DNA of 64,000 bases from Mesoflavibacter zeaxanthinifaciens DSM 18436 (GCF_000422365.1 NZ_AULQ01000001.1:434001-498000); one strand, 5' to 3'. Shown: positions 1-9,648, counted from the first letter of the stretch. Program-made: numbers and translations. The notes: generated from the sequence alone by a model not told the origin.

Positions 1-617
1 GGATGCAAGATGCTGCAGATGAGTTAGCTGAAGAAATGATGAAAACTTACAATACAGATATTCCAATAGTTTATAATACTTTACAAACTTATCGTCATGA
101 TAGGTTGGAGTTTTTAAAAGCTTCTCATAAAAGAGCAAAAGAGCAAGGATTTAAACTTGGATACAAAATTGTAAGAGGCGCTTACATGGAAAAAGAAAGA
201 GAACGTGCAGAAGAAAAAGGCTACGAAAGTCCAATTTGTAAAGATAAAGCAACTACAGATGCTAATTTTAATGACTGCTTAACTTATATTTTACATCATA
301 TTGATGATATTTCAGTTTTCATAGGAACACACAATGAAATTAGTAATTACATTGCTATGGAACTTATGGAGACTTTAAATATAGATATAAAAGATAATCG
401 TGTATGGTTTGGACAGCTTTACGGTATGAGCGATAATATTAGTTTTAATTTAGCAGCTAAAGGATATAATGTTGCCAAGTACTTACCATTTGGACCTGTT
501 AAAGATGTTATGCCTTATTTGATTAGAAGAGCAGAAGAAAACACATCTGTTGCAGGACAAACCAGTAGGGAATTAACATTGATTAAAAAAGAAAGACAAA
601 GAAGAAAAAATGCTTAA
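1..617 (+). CDS. Proline dehydrogenase, C-terminal part (runs off the left edge)
   Basis: FAD-dependent proline dehydrogenase, which oxidises proline to pyrroline-5-carboxylate. About 204 residues are visible, roughly the C-terminal half of a Bacteroidota enzyme of about 390 residues. The frame is open from base 3 and the first Met is probably internal. Visible family features are the KIVRGAYMEKER segment, where the lysine/arginine strand of the ProDH barrel lies, a GTHNE segment, GQLYGMSDN, and YLPFGPVKDVMPYLIRRAEEN near the end (arginines that bind the proline carboxylate). No P5C dehydrogenase domain follows, so this is the stand-alone type rather than a PutA fusion. Its stop overlaps the stop of the convergent next gene by a few bases. 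Identification is by family recognition. Confidence 0.9.
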   Translation, partial: MQDAADELAEEMMKTYNTDIPIVYNTLQTYRHDRLEFLKASHKRAKEQGFKLGYKIVRGAYMEKERERAEEKGYESPICKDKATTDANFNDCLTYILHHIDDISVFIGTHNEISNYIAMELMETLNIDIKDNRVWFGQLYGMSDNISFNLAAKGYNVAKYLPFGPVKDVMPYLIRRAEENTSVAGQTSRELTLIKKERQRRKNA

Positions 618-994
618 TCTTCAATCTTTATTGATTGCAAAGTGACAGTTTTTTTACAATTTATTACAGTAAGGATAATAGTTTTATTATCCTTTTCTTT
701 TTCAATATGATAGATGCCGCAAGGTTCTTTTCTTGGTTCGCTTTTAGAGAAAACAACATCACCTTCTTTTAGTATGTTTTTTATGGTAGTAGTATCAATT
801 TCTTTATTCTGCAGTAAAATTTGACTATCTGCTGAGTATTTTAAGACTTTATTATTTATATCCTTTAATACTCTAGATTCTGGACCATAATCGTATTGGC
901 AAGACGTTTTACTTCCGTTTAAAAAAAAAGCTAATAATACTAATCCGATAGCAAAACCACCAAGGTAATATCCTAATCTGTGAATAAATTTCAT
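614..994 (-). CDS. Small membrane-anchored protein, possibly DUF4258-like
   Basis: A 126-residue protein of unknown function. Residues about 8-26 form one hydrophobic segment (an anchor or uncleaved signal). A short soluble domain follows, with cysteines in TSCQYDYGPES and EPCGIY and a C-terminal strand-rich part ending in VINCKKTVTLQSIKIED. The size and the N-terminal anchor resemble DUF4258-type proteins of Flavobacteriaceae, but I am not certain of that family. It converges on the proline dehydrogenase gene, sharing 4 bp at the stops. It lies 66 bp upstream, on the coding strand, of nothing co-transcribed: the alanine dehydrogenase reads in the same direction but starts beyond it, so this gene may be the tail of that transcript. 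Confidence 0.6.
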   Translation of the reverse strand: MKFIHRLGYYLGGFAIGLVLLAFFLNGSKTSCQYDYGPESRVLKDINNKVLKYSADSQILLQNKEIDTTTIKNILKEGDVVFSKSEPRKEPCGIYHIEKEKDNKTIILTVINCKKTVTLQSIKIED

Positions 995-1060
995 GAAGTT
1001 TAAAATTTGAGCAAAATTCGTAAAATGATTTCACTTAAATAATAAATTCTAAAAGTATTT

Positions 1061-2260
1061 TTAGAAAATAAGAAGGTTAATATCGCTATGTTTTAAATCA
1101 AACCATTCACCAACTGCACGACTAGTTAAAATTCCATGATAAAAGTAAAGACCGTTTTTTAAGCCTTTATCAAATCTAATGGCATGTTCAAGACCGCCAT
1201 CATCTGCTATTTTTAATAAATAAGGAGTAAATATATTACTGATAGAAGCAGAAGCTGTTCTAGAATATCTTGCAGGAATATTAGGGACACAATAATGAAT
1301 AACATCGTGTTTTCTAAATGTTGGCTTGTTATGAGATGTAATTTCGCTGGTTTCAAAACATCCTCCCATATCAATACTAACATCTATAATTACGGAGCCT
1401 TTTTTCATGTTTTCAACCATTGCTTCTGTAACTATAATAGGAGATCTATCTTTTCCTCTTACAGCACCAATTACAACATCGCATCTCTTTAAAGCTTTAC
1501 TTAAATATTTAGGCTGAATAGTAGACGTATATATTGTACGATTTAAGTTAGTTTGTAAGCAACGTAGTTTTGTTATAGAATTATCAAATACTTTTACATT
1601 AGCTCCTAATCCTATAGCGCTTCTTGCTGCAAATTCGCCAACAGTTCCTGCACCTAGTATAACAACTTCTGTTGGAGGAACACCGCTAATATTGCCAAAC
1701 ATTAGACCATTACCTTGACTAGAGCTACTTAATAGTTCTGATGCTATAAGCACAGATGCTGTACCAGCAATTTCGCTTAAAGCTCTAACAGCAGGGTAAG
1801 CACCTACATCATCTTTTATAAATTCAAAAGCTAGTGCTGTTATGCGTTTTGCTGCTAGTTTTTCAAAATATTTTTTAGTTTGAGTCTTTATTTGTAGTGC
1901 AGAGATAAGAGTAGCTTGAGGGTTTATTAGATCTAATTCTTCTAGAGTGGGTGGTTCAACTTTTAGAATCATAGGGCAACTATAAACTTTAGCTGTATCT
2001 TTTGTGATTTCGGCACCAGCTTCACTATAATCTTTATCAGAAAAATTAGCGCCAAGTCCAGCTTCAGATTCTATAAGAACTCTGTGTCCATTATTAACTA
2101 TAGCAGAAACAGCATCTGGAGTTAAGCATACACGTTTTTCTTGAAAAGCAGTCTCTTTTGGTATACCGATAAAAAGTTCGCTTTTATGCTTATAAATTTC
2201 TAAAGTTTCTTCTTGAGGGATCAGTTGTGCTTTAGAAAACGGCGTTATGGATTTAGACAT
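1061..2260 (-). CDS. ald: Alanine dehydrogenase
   Basis: NAD-dependent alanine dehydrogenase of 399 residues, interconverting alanine and pyruvate plus ammonia. The N-terminal domain carries IGIPKETAFQEKRVCLTPDA (catalytic Lys/Arg region), then a Rossmann fold with VVILGAGTVGEFAARSAIGLG and an acidic residue after VKVFDNS. The C-terminal half has VRGKDRSPIIVTEAMVENMK and the VIIDVSIDMGGCFETS segment of the AlaDH/PNT family. It is a little longer than the 370-residue Gram-positive enzymes, as usual in Bacteroidota. A nearby proline dehydrogenase suggests an amino-acid catabolism neighbourhood, although the genes are on opposite strands. Family assignment is firm; strict alanine specificity is inferred. 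Confidence 0.92.
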   Translation of the reverse strand: MSKSITPFSKAQLIPQEETLEIYKHKSELFIGIPKETAFQEKRVCLTPDAVSAIVNNGHRVLIESEAGLGANFSDKDYSEAGAEITKDTAKVYSCPMILKVEPPTLEELDLINPQATLISALQIKTQTKKYFEKLAAKRITALAFEFIKDDVGAYPAVRALSEIAGTASVLIASELLSSSSQGNGLMFGNISGVPPTEVVILGAGTVGEFAARSAIGLGANVKVFDNSITKLRCLQTNLNRTIYTSTIQPKYLSKALKRCDVVIGAVRGKDRSPIIVTEAMVENMKKGSVIIDVSIDMGGCFETSEITSHNKPTFRKHDVIHYCVPNIPARYSRTASASISNIFTPYLLKIADDGGLEHAIRFDKGLKNGLYFYHGILTSRAVGEWFDLKHSDINLLIF

Positions 2261-2318
2261 TGATAAGTCAGTTTTTAAATATGAAACAAATTACGAAATA
2301 AATTGTAATTGCTAAACA

Positions 2319-2870
2319 TTAAAAATACTGCTTAATTTTTCCCCAAAGCGATTTTGGTCTAAAAGTTAATTCGTCTTCTAATTCTTGAGTGGATTTATTT
2401 ACAGAATTTATCCTATTGAATATTCTCGCTCTAACAAGGTAGATAGAAGGTATAATAATTATCATAACTGGAAGTAATACAAGCATTTCGTTTTGGTCTG
2501 CAAAAGACAAATCGTCATCTAAAATTACGATGATTTGATATATAAACATGCCTATAGGAATTAATATAGCATGATACCACCAATGTCTACAAGTAAAAAT
2601 CCATATAAACATTAAAAGCAAAGGAATAAGCTTGCTCATTAACGTCCAAGCCATTACAAAAGCGCTTTGATAATACTCGCTGTTATATGTAAAAAAATAA
2701 GTGTTCCAGATTTTTTGATCTGGAACACTTACATAAGCATTAAATAATAATGGTGTTAGAGCTATTATAGTAGCTATTATACTTCCATATATTACATTTG
2801 TTTTACTTTTATTTACCTTGTCCAGGGACTTTAATTCTTGACTTTTCGATACTTGTTGTTTGTTGTTCAT
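2319..2870 (-). CDS. Four-TM membrane protein of unknown function
   Basis: A 183-residue integral membrane protein that I do not recognise. Hydrophobic segments lie at about residues 27-46, 71-91, 95-117 and 128-146. The N-terminus (NNKQQVSKSQELKS) is charged, and the C-terminal tail (TFRPKSLWGKIKQYF) is basic and probably cytoplasmic. The first 62 bp overlap, in another frame, the end of a small secreted-peptide gene whose promoter serves both. If the true start were a later codon the overlap would shrink, but no strong alternative Met precedes the first membrane segment. Overlap suggests translational coupling. Confidence 0.6.
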   Translation of the reverse strand: MNNKQQVSKSQELKSLDKVNKSKTNVIYGSIIATIIALTPLLFNAYVSVPDQKIWNTYFFTYNSEYYQSAFVMAWTLMSKLIPLLLMFIWIFTCRHWWYHAILIPIGMFIYQIIVILDDDLSFADQNEMLVLLPVMIIIIPSIYLVRARIFNRINSVNKSTQELEDELTFRPKSLWGKIKQYF

Positions 2871-2955
2871 TTAAATCAATAAGATTTGTCGCTTGTGCAG
2901 TGAATAAAACGCCACCAAAAATTGCTAAGGCAATTACATACTTTTTAGTTTTCAT
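2809..2955 (-). CDS. Small secreted peptide (48 aa), overlapping the next gene
   Basis: A 48-codon reading frame starting at ATG 2955 and read leftwards. Its product begins MKTKKYVIALAIFGGVLFT and reads AQATN, a textbook signal peptide with a likely cut after AQA. A mature stretch of about 25 residues remains, ending in SRIKVPGQGK. A promoter-like TTG-N21-TACTTTAG lies 30-60 bp upstream and fits this as the first gene of the transcript. The next gene starts inside it in another frame. Short Flavobacteriia peptides with a signal sequence and a Lys/Pro/Gly-rich end exist, but I cannot name a family. It was found by reading the strand rather than by length, so confidence is moderate. Confidence 0.55.
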   Translation of the reverse strand: MKTKKYVIALAIFGGVLFTAQATNLIDLNEQQTTSIEKSRIKVPGQGK

Positions 2956-2984
2956 AATGTTAGGGATTTAATTAATTAATACCG

Positions 2985-3016
2985 CTAAAGTATGTTGAAA
3001 ACTAATATGATTTCAA
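2985..3016 (-). promoter_or_regulatory. Promoter for the secreted-peptide/membrane-protein pair
   Basis: On the minus strand a TTG (3016-3014) is followed after 21 bp by TACTTTAG (2992-2985). This is one base off the Bacteroidota -7 consensus TAnnTTTG and has the usual spacing. The small peptide ATG lies 30 bp downstream. Confidence 0.45.
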
Positions 3017-3125
3017 GCTAAATGTTAAAATAATGTTAAAAAATATATTTTTCCAATTTTTTGCTGTGGTTAAAACCGCAAACGCACCAAAAATACATTT
3101 TTTTGTTAAAAAAAGAAGAGAATTT

Positions 3126-3539
3126 TTATTTAGTGTTAGTCAATTTAATTTGTCTAGAACTATTGTTTGTGGTTGTAAAACTTAAAACTGTGTATTCTTC
3201 TTGTAACATAGGTTTTAATAAGTCAGGCCATTCTACAAAAACATACTTATCACTATATATATATGTTTCTATTCCAAAATTATAAAGTTCTTCTTCTTCG
3301 TTTACGCGATATAAATCAAAATGATAAATGATATTATCATTGGTTTCATATTCGTTTACTAAAGAAAAAGTAGGGCTGCTTACAGTATCTTGACTTCCTA
3401 GTTGCTTTACAAGTTTTTTAATTAGAGTGGTTTTTCCTGAACCCATTTCGCCTTCAAAAAGGATGATTTTGGATTTAGCATTTTTTAAAACAAAATTAGA
3501 AGCCTCTTCTAGTTGATCTAATGTATATGTAAAATTCAC
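3126..3539 (-). CDS. tsaE: tRNA threonylcarbamoyladenosine biosynthesis ATPase TsaE
   Basis: A 137-residue TsaE (YjeE) ATPase. It works with TsaB and TsaD to make the t6A37 modification of ANN-decoding tRNAs. Walker A is GEMGSGKTTLIKKL at about residues 29-42. The switch-like VSSPTFSLVNEY segment follows, then YHFDLYRV (Walker B-type Asp) and VFVEWPDLL, all typical of the family. Length is normal. It lies 24 bp downstream of porX on the same strand, but a good promoter sits in the gap and the end of porX, so it can be transcribed alone. The assignment is firm. Confidence 0.95.
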   Translation of the reverse strand: MNFTYTLDQLEEASNFVLKNAKSKIILFEGEMGSGKTTLIKKLVKQLGSQDTVSSPTFSLVNEYETNDNIIYHFDLYRVNEEEELYNFGIETYIYSDKYVFVEWPDLLKPMLQEEYTVLSFTTTNNSSRQIKLTNTK

Positions 3540-3553
3540 TATTAATTTTTTTG

Positions 3554-3583
3554 CAAAATTAGTTTATTTAGGATTTAGTACAA
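3554..3583 (-). promoter_or_regulatory. Promoter of tsaE
   Basis: On the minus strand TTG (3583-3581), 19 bp, then TAATTTTG (3561-3554) matches the TAnnTTTG -7 box exactly. It overlaps the last codons of porX, and the tsaE ATG is 15 bp downstream of the -7 box, giving a very short leader. Confidence 0.5.
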
Positions 3584-5117
3584 CAAAAGGAATAATCATT
3601 TCTTCTAAAGATACACCACCATGTTGATAAGTGTTTCTATAATGACTAACATAGTGGTTGTAATTATTAGGGTATGCAAAAAACAAATCGCTTTTAGCAA
3701 AAATGAAAGAGCTACTCATCGTAATAGAAGGTAAGTGTATTGTTTTAGGATCTTTAGCTACTAAAACATCTTTTTCTTCATAGCTTAAACTTCGTCCTGT
3801 TTTGTATCGTAGGTTTAAGCTGGTGTCACGATCTCCAATTACTTTTGAAGGATGTTTAACATTTATAGTACCATGATCTGTTGTAATGATTAATTTAAAA
3901 CCAAGTTGTTGTGCTTGTTGGATCATCTCTAATAACGGTGAATTTTTAAACCAACTTTGGGTTAAGGATCTATATGCCTTATCATTAGAAGCCAGTTCTT
4001 TAACAACCTCCATATCTGTCTTTGCATGAGATAGCATGTCTACAAAATTATAAACAACAACAGTTAAATCGTTATCTTTAAGACCTTTAAAATTGTCTGC
4101 TAATTGTTTGCCGCTTTTAAGGTTTGTAATTTTATAAAACTCATGTTTTAAATGTGTCAAGCCTAATCTTTTGATTTGAGCTTCTAAAAAATCTGCTTCA
4201 TATAGGTTTTTTCCTCCTTCATCTGTATCATTCTTCCAAAGATTTGGATGAAGCTTTTCCATATCAGCAGGCATTAACCCTGAGAAAATAGCATTTCTAG
4301 CATATTGTGTAGCGGTTGGTAAAATGCTATAAAACGCTTCTTCATTTTCTTTTTTATAATGATTAGCTACAGTTGGCTCAAATGCTTTCCATTGGTCATA
4401 CCTTAAATTATCTACTACAATAAGTAATGTAGGTTGTTCTTTACTGAGTTCTGGAGCAATTTTTTCTCTAAAAAGCGTATGAGATAATATTGGTGCGTCT
4501 GTGTTAGGTTTAAACCAAGTAGGGTAATTTTTATCTATAAACTTACCAAATTGTATGTTGGCTTCGTTTTTTTGAGATTCTAGGATTTCAAACATACTTG
4601 GGTCTTCAATATTTTCTAGTTGAATTTCCCAATAAATCAGTTTTTGATATAACGAAACCCAATCTTCATAACTATTAACCATAGCAAGATCCATTGCTAT
4701 TTTTCTAAATTCTTGTTGATAATTTGAAGTTGTTTTTTCGCTAACCAATCTTGAATGATCAAGATTTTTCTTTAGGCTTAGTAGTATTTGATTAGGATTT
4801 ACGGGCTTTATCAAATAATCGGCTATTTTATTACCAATAGCTTCTTCCATAATGTATTCTTCTTCACTTTTGGTAATCATTACAACAGGAATGGTATCTT
4901 TTATTTCTTTAATTTCATTTAAAGTCTCAAGTCCTGTTAATCCTGGCATATTTTCATCTAAAAAGACAATGTCAAAATTCTTTTCATTTAAAATTTCTAA
5001 TGCTTCTGTACCGCTATTACAAGTTGTAACATTGTAGTTTTTTTGTTCTAAAAATATGATGTGTGGTTTAAGTAAATCAATTTCGTCGTCTACCCAAAGA
5101 ATATTTATATTGTTCAT
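3564..5117 (-). CDS. porX: PorX-type response regulator with PglZ domain
   Basis: A 517-residue two-domain regulator. Residues 1-120 are a receiver domain: the acidic pocket is D10-D11-E12, the phospho-acceptor is D54 in VFLDENMPG, and K104 is in the IKPVNP turn. Residues about 160-517 are a PglZ/alkaline-phosphatase-like domain with LLIVVDNLRYDQW (metal-binding Asp), SILPTATQYARNA, and ITTDHGTINV close to the end. In Porphyromonas and Flavobacterium, PorX with the kinase PorY controls type IX secretion and gliding genes, and its PglZ domain hydrolyses cyclic and linear oligonucleotides. No PorY gene is in the window. It is divergent from the HD hydrolase with a 37-bp gap. The PorX identity is strong; the regulatory role is taken from the family. 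Confidence 0.93.
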   Translation of the reverse strand: MNNINILWVDDEIDLLKPHIIFLEQKNYNVTTCNSGTEALEILNEKNFDIVFLDENMPGLTGLETLNEIKEIKDTIPVVMITKSEEEYIMEEAIGNKIADYLIKPVNPNQILLSLKKNLDHSRLVSEKTTSNYQQEFRKIAMDLAMVNSYEDWVSLYQKLIYWEIQLENIEDPSMFEILESQKNEANIQFGKFIDKNYPTWFKPNTDAPILSHTLFREKIAPELSKEQPTLLIVVDNLRYDQWKAFEPTVANHYKKENEEAFYSILPTATQYARNAIFSGLMPADMEKLHPNLWKNDTDEGGKNLYEADFLEAQIKRLGLTHLKHEFYKITNLKSGKQLADNFKGLKDNDLTVVVYNFVDMLSHAKTDMEVVKELASNDKAYRSLTQSWFKNSPLLEMIQQAQQLGFKLIITTDHGTINVKHPSKVIGDRDTSLNLRYKTGRSLSYEEKDVLVAKDPKTIHLPSITMSSSFIFAKSDLFFAYPNNYNHYVSHYRNTYQHGGVSLEEMIIPFVVLNPK

Positions 5118-5154
5118 GTATATTTGTTATCTAATTATAATGTAAAGATTTAGT

Positions 5155-6384
5155 TTGAGAAAAATAAACAAACTTAAAATATTAAACGATCCAATTTACG
5201 GATTTATTACTATACCAAACTCGACAATTTTTGATTTAATAGAGCATAAATATTTTCAAAGGTTGCGACGTATTTCGCAAATGGGTTTGTCATATTTGGT
5301 ATATCCTGGTGCGCACCATACAAGATTCCATCATGCTATTGGCTGTATGCATTTAATGCAAAAAGCGGTACAAGTACTTCGCTTTAAGGGTGTTAAAATT
5401 TCTAAAGAAGAAGAGGAAGCGCTATATATAGCTATTTTGTTACATGATATTGGTCATGGTCCATTTTCTCATGCAATGGAACATAGCATAGTAAATGGTG
5501 TATCTCATGAAGAAATTTCTGTGCTTTTTATGCAAAAGTTAAACGAAGAATTTAACGGCGATTTAACACTAGCAATAAAGATTTTTAAAGGCGATTATCA
5601 TCGTAAGTTTATGCTTCAGTTAATATCTAGCCAAATAGATATGGACCGAGCAGACTATTTAAAACGAGATAGTTTTTATACAGGTGTTTCTGAAGGAAAT
5701 ATAAATAGCGAACGTATAATAACAATGCTTAATGTAAAAGATGATGAGCTGGTTATTGAACATAAAGGTATTTATAGTGTCGAAAAATTTTTAGTAGCAA
5801 GGCGTCTTATGTATTGGCAAGTCTATTTACATAAAACAAGTTTAGTAGCAGAACAGCTTGTAATAAGAGTTTTAAAAAGAGCAAAAGAACTAAGTAGGCA
5901 AGGCGTAAAATTAGAAGCTAGTAAACCATTACAGTTTTTCTTAAAAAATGAAATAACATTAAACGAATTTGATGATAATTGCTTAGATACTTTTGCCAAA
6001 TTAGATGATTATGATATCATTTCTGCAATGAAATCTTGGCAGCATCATGAAGATTTTGTGTTGAGTAATCTATGTGAAATGATAATTGATAGACAACTAC
6101 TTAAAGTAAAGATTAAAAAGAAACCTATAAAAGAAAACATTTTATCTACTCACTTAAAGTCTTTAATGGATAAATATAATATTACAGAGGATGAAGCGAA
6201 ATATTTTGTGTTTAAAGGAGAAATAAGTAATCAGGCATATACCAGAAGTAAGCAGAATATAAAGATTCTTTATAAGTCAGGAAAAGTTGATGATGTAGTC
6301 AAAGCTTCTGACCAATTAAATTTAAAAGCGCTATCAAAAAAGGTAACAAAACATTATATATGTTATCCAAAGCAGAAACTTTAA
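5155..6384 (+). CDS. HD-domain phosphohydrolase
   Basis: A 409-residue HD superfamily protein, probably a nucleotide or phosphoester hydrolase related to dGTPase-like proteins. The metal ligands are visible: [14 protein letters not shown], then the HD pair in [16 protein letters not shown], and [14 protein letters not shown] (the distal Asp). The frame begins with TTG at 5155 ([15 protein letters not shown] follows). I see no better start because the preceding 37 bp are the divergent gap to porX, so TTG is accepted. The substrate is unknown. It is followed after 25 bp by lpxD, and the HD gene next to lpxD is a familiar arrangement in Bacteroidota. Confidence 0.85.
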   Translation: MRKINKLKILNDPIYGFITIPNSTIFDLIEHKYFQRLRRISQMGLSYLVYPGAHHTRFHHAIGCMHLMQKAVQVLRFKGVKISKEEEEALYIAILLHDIGHGPFSHAMEHSIVNGVSHEEISVLFMQKLNEEFNGDLTLAIKIFKGDYHRKFMLQLISSQIDMDRADYLKRDSFYTGVSEGNINSERIITMLNVKDDELVIEHKGIYSVEKFLVARRLMYWQVYLHKTSLVAEQLVIRVLKRAKELSRQGVKLEASKPLQFFLKNEITLNEFDDNCLDTFAKLDDYDIISAMKSWQHHEDFVLSNLCEMIIDRQLLKVKIKKKPIKENILSTHLKSLMDKYNITEDEAKYFVFKGEISNQAYTRSKQNIKILYKSGKVDDVVKASDQLNLKALSKKVTKHYICYPKQKL

Positions 6385-6395
6385 TTCATTTTTTC

Positions 6396-6403
6396 TATTT
6401 TTG
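6396..6403 (+). promoter_or_regulatory. -7 promoter box just upstream of lpxD
   Basis: TATTTTTG matches TAnnTTTG and ends 6 bp before the lpxD ATG at 6410. If used, the transcript would start at or next to the start codon and be leaderless. A clear -33 TTG is not seen; the upstream bases are the end of the HD gene. Confidence 0.35.
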
Positions 6404-6409
6404 CCAATA

Positions 6410-7438
6410 ATGAAATTTACAGCAGAACAAATAGCTGGTATTTTAGAAGGTGTCGTAGAGGGAAATCCTCAAGTAGAAGTTTCTAAATTATCAAAAATAG
6501 AAGAAGGGGAAGAAGGTGCATTAACCTTTTTAGCAAACCCTAAATACACACATTATATATATTCTACAAAAGCATCAATTGCTATTGTAAACAATACATT
6601 TATACCAGAACAAGACATTAGTTGTACACTAATAAAAGTAGATGACGCTTATAAAGCATTTTCTAAATTATTAGAATACTACAATCAAGTAAAGCTTAAT
6701 AAATCAGGAATAGAGCAACCTTCTTATATTTCAGATAATGTAAAGCAAGGAGATAATATTTACATAGGTGCATTTACTTATATAGGTAATAATGTTACCT
6801 TAGGTAATAATGTGAAAATTTTTCCTAGTAGTTACATAGGAGATAATGTAACTATAGGAGACGATACGGTTGTTTTTTCTGGAGCAAAAGTATATTCAGA
6901 ATCGATAATAGGTAAAAACTGTGTGATTAATTCTGGAGCCATAATTGGCGCAGATGGTTTTGGTTTTGCACCAGATGAAAACGGAGAATATTCTAAAGTA
7001 CCGCAAATAGGTAACGTTATTTTAGAAGATTTTGTAGACATAGGAGCAGCAACAACAATAGATAGAGCGACTTTAGGATCTACAATTATAAGAAGAGGCG
7101 TAAAGTTAGATAACCAAATACAAATAGCTCACAACGTAGAAATAGGAAAAAACACTGTAATAGCAGCCCAAACAGGTGTTGCTGGTTCTACTAAAATTGG
7201 CGAAAATTGCCAAATTGGTGGTCAAGTTGGTATTGTAGGACATATTACCATTGGTAATAATGTAAAAATACAAGCACAATCTGGTATAGGTAGAAATGTA
7301 AAAGACAATGAAGTATTACAAGGTTCACCAGCATTATCTTACGGTGATTTTAATAAATCGTATGTATATTTTAAAAACTTACCAAAAATAGTTAAAACTG
7401 TAAACGACTTAGAAAAAAACAATAATGGCAATAATTAA
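6410..7438 (+). CDS. lpxD: UDP-3-O-acylglucosamine N-acyltransferase LpxD
   Basis: A 342-residue hexapeptide-repeat acyltransferase. It adds the N-linked hydroxyacyl chain, the third step of lipid A synthesis, in the cytoplasm. The N-terminal uridine-binding domain (to about residue 100) is followed by a left-handed beta helix with many NV-x-IG repeats, the [13 protein letters not shown] loop, and the catalytic His in [16 protein letters not shown] chose ATG 6410 ([14 protein letters not shown]): the frame is open back to a TTG at 6401, but that codon lies inside the promoter box. The end overlaps lpxC-fabZ by 14 bp. The gene heads a lipid A gene run. Confidence 0.94.
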   Translation: MKFTAEQIAGILEGVVEGNPQVEVSKLSKIEEGEEGALTFLANPKYTHYIYSTKASIAIVNNTFIPEQDISCTLIKVDDAYKAFSKLLEYYNQVKLNKSGIEQPSYISDNVKQGDNIYIGAFTYIGNNVTLGNNVKIFPSSYIGDNVTIGDDTVVFSGAKVYSESIIGKNCVINSGAIIGADGFGFAPDENGEYSKVPQIGNVILEDFVDIGAATTIDRATLGSTIIRRGVKLDNQIQIAHNVEIGKNTVIAAQTGVAGSTKIGENCQIGGQVGIVGHITIGNNVKIQAQSGIGRNVKDNEVLQGSPALSYGDFNKSYVYFKNLPKIVKTVNDLEKNNNGNN

Positions 7439-8837
7439 TACAGACGTCAAACAAAAAACCATTAAAAGTGAAATATCTCTTACAGGTGTTGGTTTACACA
7501 CAGGTAAAGATGTAACATTAACCTTTAAGCCAGCGCCAGAAAATGCTGGTTTTGCTTTTAAACGTATAGACTTAGAAGGCGCTCCAGTAATTGAAGCAGA
7601 CGCTAACTATGTTACTAATACACAACGCGGTACTTGTTTAGAAAAAAATGGAGTAACAATCCAGACATGTGAGCATGTTTTAGCGGCATTAGTAGGAATG
7701 GGTATTGATAATGCTTTATTAGAATTAGATAATTCTGAACCACCAATAATGGACGGTTCGTCTAAGTTTTTTGTAGAAGCTATAGAAAAAGCTGGTATTG
7801 TAGAACAAGAAGCAACAAGAGAAGTATTTGAAGTTACAGACGTTATTTCTTATACAGATGAAGAAACTGGTAGCGAAATTTTAGTTATGCCAGCTTCAGA
7901 TTACAAGGTTACAACAATGGTAGATTTTGGAACTAAAGTTTTAGGAACTCAAAATGCTACTTTAGATAAAATGGCAGATTTTAAAGATCATATTTCTTGT
8001 TCAAGGACTTTTAGTTTTTTACACGAATTAGAATCTTTATTAGAACATGGTTTAATTAAAGGTGGCGATCTAAACAATGCAATTGTGTATGTAGATAAAG
8101 AAATATCGCCTAACACTATAGAAAAACTTAAAGTAGCATTTAACAAAGATACTATAGCAGTTAAACCAAATGGTATTTTAGATAACTTAACCTTACATCA
8201 TCCAAATGAAGCAGCTAGACATAAATTGTTAGATGTTATAGGGGATTTAGCTTTAATAGGAACACATATAAAAGGGAAAGTTATAGCTAATAAACCAGGA
8301 CATTTTGTAAATACACAATTTGCAAAAAAAATGTCCAAGTTAATTAAAAACGAAAGACGTAACAACGTTCCAAAAGTTGATTTAAACCAAACACCTTTAA
8401 TGGATGTTAATCAAATTATGGATATGTTACCACATAGACAGCCATTCTTATTATTAGATAAAGTTTTTGAACTTACAGATCAATATGTAATAGGAGCAAA
8501 AAATGTAACCATGAATGAAGACTTCTTTAGAGGTCACTTTCCTGGTGCACCAGTAATGCCTGGTGTTTTAATAGTAGAAGCTATGGCGCAAACCGGTGGT
8601 ATTTTAGTATTAAGTACTGTACCAGATCCTGAAAATTATTTAACATTTTTCATGAAAATGGATAACGTTAAATTCAAACAAAAAGTAATGCCAGGTGATA
8701 CTTTAATCTTCAAATGCGAATTAATCACACCAATACGTCGTGGTATTTGTCATATGCAAGGTTACGCTTATGCAAACGGTAAATTATGTGCAGAAGCCGA
8801 ATTAATGGCGCAAATAACTAAAGTTAAAAACGACTAA
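7425..8837 (+). CDS. lpxC: Bifunctional LpxC-FabZ: UDP-3-O-acyl-GlcNAc deacetylase / 3-hydroxyacyl-ACP dehydratase
   Basis: A 470-residue natural fusion. Residues 1-310 are the zinc deacetylase LpxC, the committed step of lipid A synthesis: [18 protein letters not shown] with the first His ligand, the PIMDGSS loop, and [20 protein letters not shown] with the other His/Asp ligands. Residues about 325-470 are Fab[15 protein letters not shown], then [14 protein letters not shown] with the catalytic His and [11 protein letters not shown] with the catalytic Glu. The fusion is characteristic of Bacteroidota and ties fatty-acid elongation to lipid A flux. It overlaps lpxD by 14 bp and precedes lpxA by 3 bp, so the three are surely one operon. 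Confidence 0.96.
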   Translation: MAIINTDVKQKTIKSEISLTGVGLHTGKDVTLTFKPAPENAGFAFKRIDLEGAPVIEADANYVTNTQRGTCLEKNGVTIQTCEHVLAALVGMGIDNALLELDNSEPPIMDGSSKFFVEAIEKAGIVEQEATREVFEVTDVISYTDEETGSEILVMPASDYKVTTMVDFGTKVLGTQNATLDKMADFKDHISCSRTFSFLHELESLLEHGLIKGGDLNNAIVYVDKEISPNTIEKLKVAFNKDTIAVKPNGILDNLTLHHPNEAARHKLLDVIGDLALIGTHIKGKVIANKPGHFVNTQFAKKMSKLIKNERRNNVPKVDLNQTPLMDVNQIMDMLPHRQPFLLLDKVFELTDQYVIGAKNVTMNEDFFRGHFPGAPVMPGVLIVEAMAQTGGILVLSTVPDPENYLTFFMKMDNVKFKQKVMPGDTLIFKCELITPIRRGICHMQGYAYANGKLCAEAELMAQITKVKND

Positions 8838-8840
8838 AAA

Positions 8841-9626
8841 ATGAATCAACCATTAGCATACGTTCATCCTGGAGCGAAAATTGCAAAAAATGTAGTTATA
8901 GAACCATTTGCTACTATCCATAATAATGTTACAATTGGAGAAGGCACATGGATAGGTAGTAACGTAACCATCATGGAAGGTGCTAGAATAGGAAAAAACT
9001 GTAACATTTTTCCTGGTGCAGTTATTTCTGCAGTACCACAAGATTTAAAATATAACGACGAAGACACATTAACCATTATAGGTGATAATGTAACCATTAG
9101 AGAATGTGTTACTATTAATAGAGGTACAACAGATAAAATGAAAACTGTTGTTGGAGATAATTGTTTAATTATGGCGTATTGCCATATAGCACACGACTGT
9201 ACTGTTGGTAACAACTGTATATTTTCTAATAATAGCACCTTAGCAGGACATATAACAATTGGTGATTATGTTGTTTTAGCAGGTATGACAGCAGTACACC
9301 AATTCTGTTCAATTGGTAATCATGCTTTTGTAACAGGTGGATCTTTAGTTCGTAAAGATGTTCCGCCTTTTGTTAAAGCAGCAAGAGAGCCTCTATCTTA
9401 CGTAGGTATAAATTCTGTTGGTTTAAGACGACGTGGTTTTACAACCGAAAAAATTAGAGAAATTCAAGATATTTTCAGAATTCTTTATCAAAAAAATTAT
9501 AATAACTCTCAAGCAGCTGCAATTATTGAAGCTGAAATGGAAGCAACTCCAGAACGAGACGAAATCCTTCAGTTTATCAAAAATTCTCATCGTGGAATTA
9601 TGAAAGGATATTTTACATCAAATTAA
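8841..9626 (+). CDS. lpxA: UDP-N-acetylglucosamine O-acyltransferase LpxA
   Basis: A 261-residue left-handed beta-helix acyltransferase carrying out the first step of lipid A synthesis. Hexapeptide repeats run from residue 5 to about 190. The catalytic His lies in YCHIAHDCTVGNNC, and the acyl-ruler and substrate region VHQFCSIGNHAFVTGG follows. The C-terminal helical domain begins at LRRRGFTTEKIREIQDIF. Length is normal. It lies 3 bp after lpxC-fabZ and 22 bp before efp. The call is firm. Confidence 0.96.
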   Translation: MNQPLAYVHPGAKIAKNVVIEPFATIHNNVTIGEGTWIGSNVTIMEGARIGKNCNIFPGAVISAVPQDLKYNDEDTLTIIGDNVTIRECVTINRGTTDKMKTVVGDNCLIMAYCHIAHDCTVGNNCIFSNNSTLAGHITIGDYVVLAGMTAVHQFCSIGNHAFVTGGSLVRKDVPPFVKAAREPLSYVGINSVGLRRRGFTTEKIREIQDIFRILYQKNYNNSQAAAIIEAEMEATPERDEILQFIKNSHRGIMKGYFTSN

Positions 9627-9648
9627 AAATTCAAATTAAAAGTAAATA

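Noticed and set aside
3061-3285. 74-codon frame overlapping the end of tsaE
   Set aside because: Mostly antisense to tsaE; the first 20 codons lie in AT-rich spacer and show no family signal.
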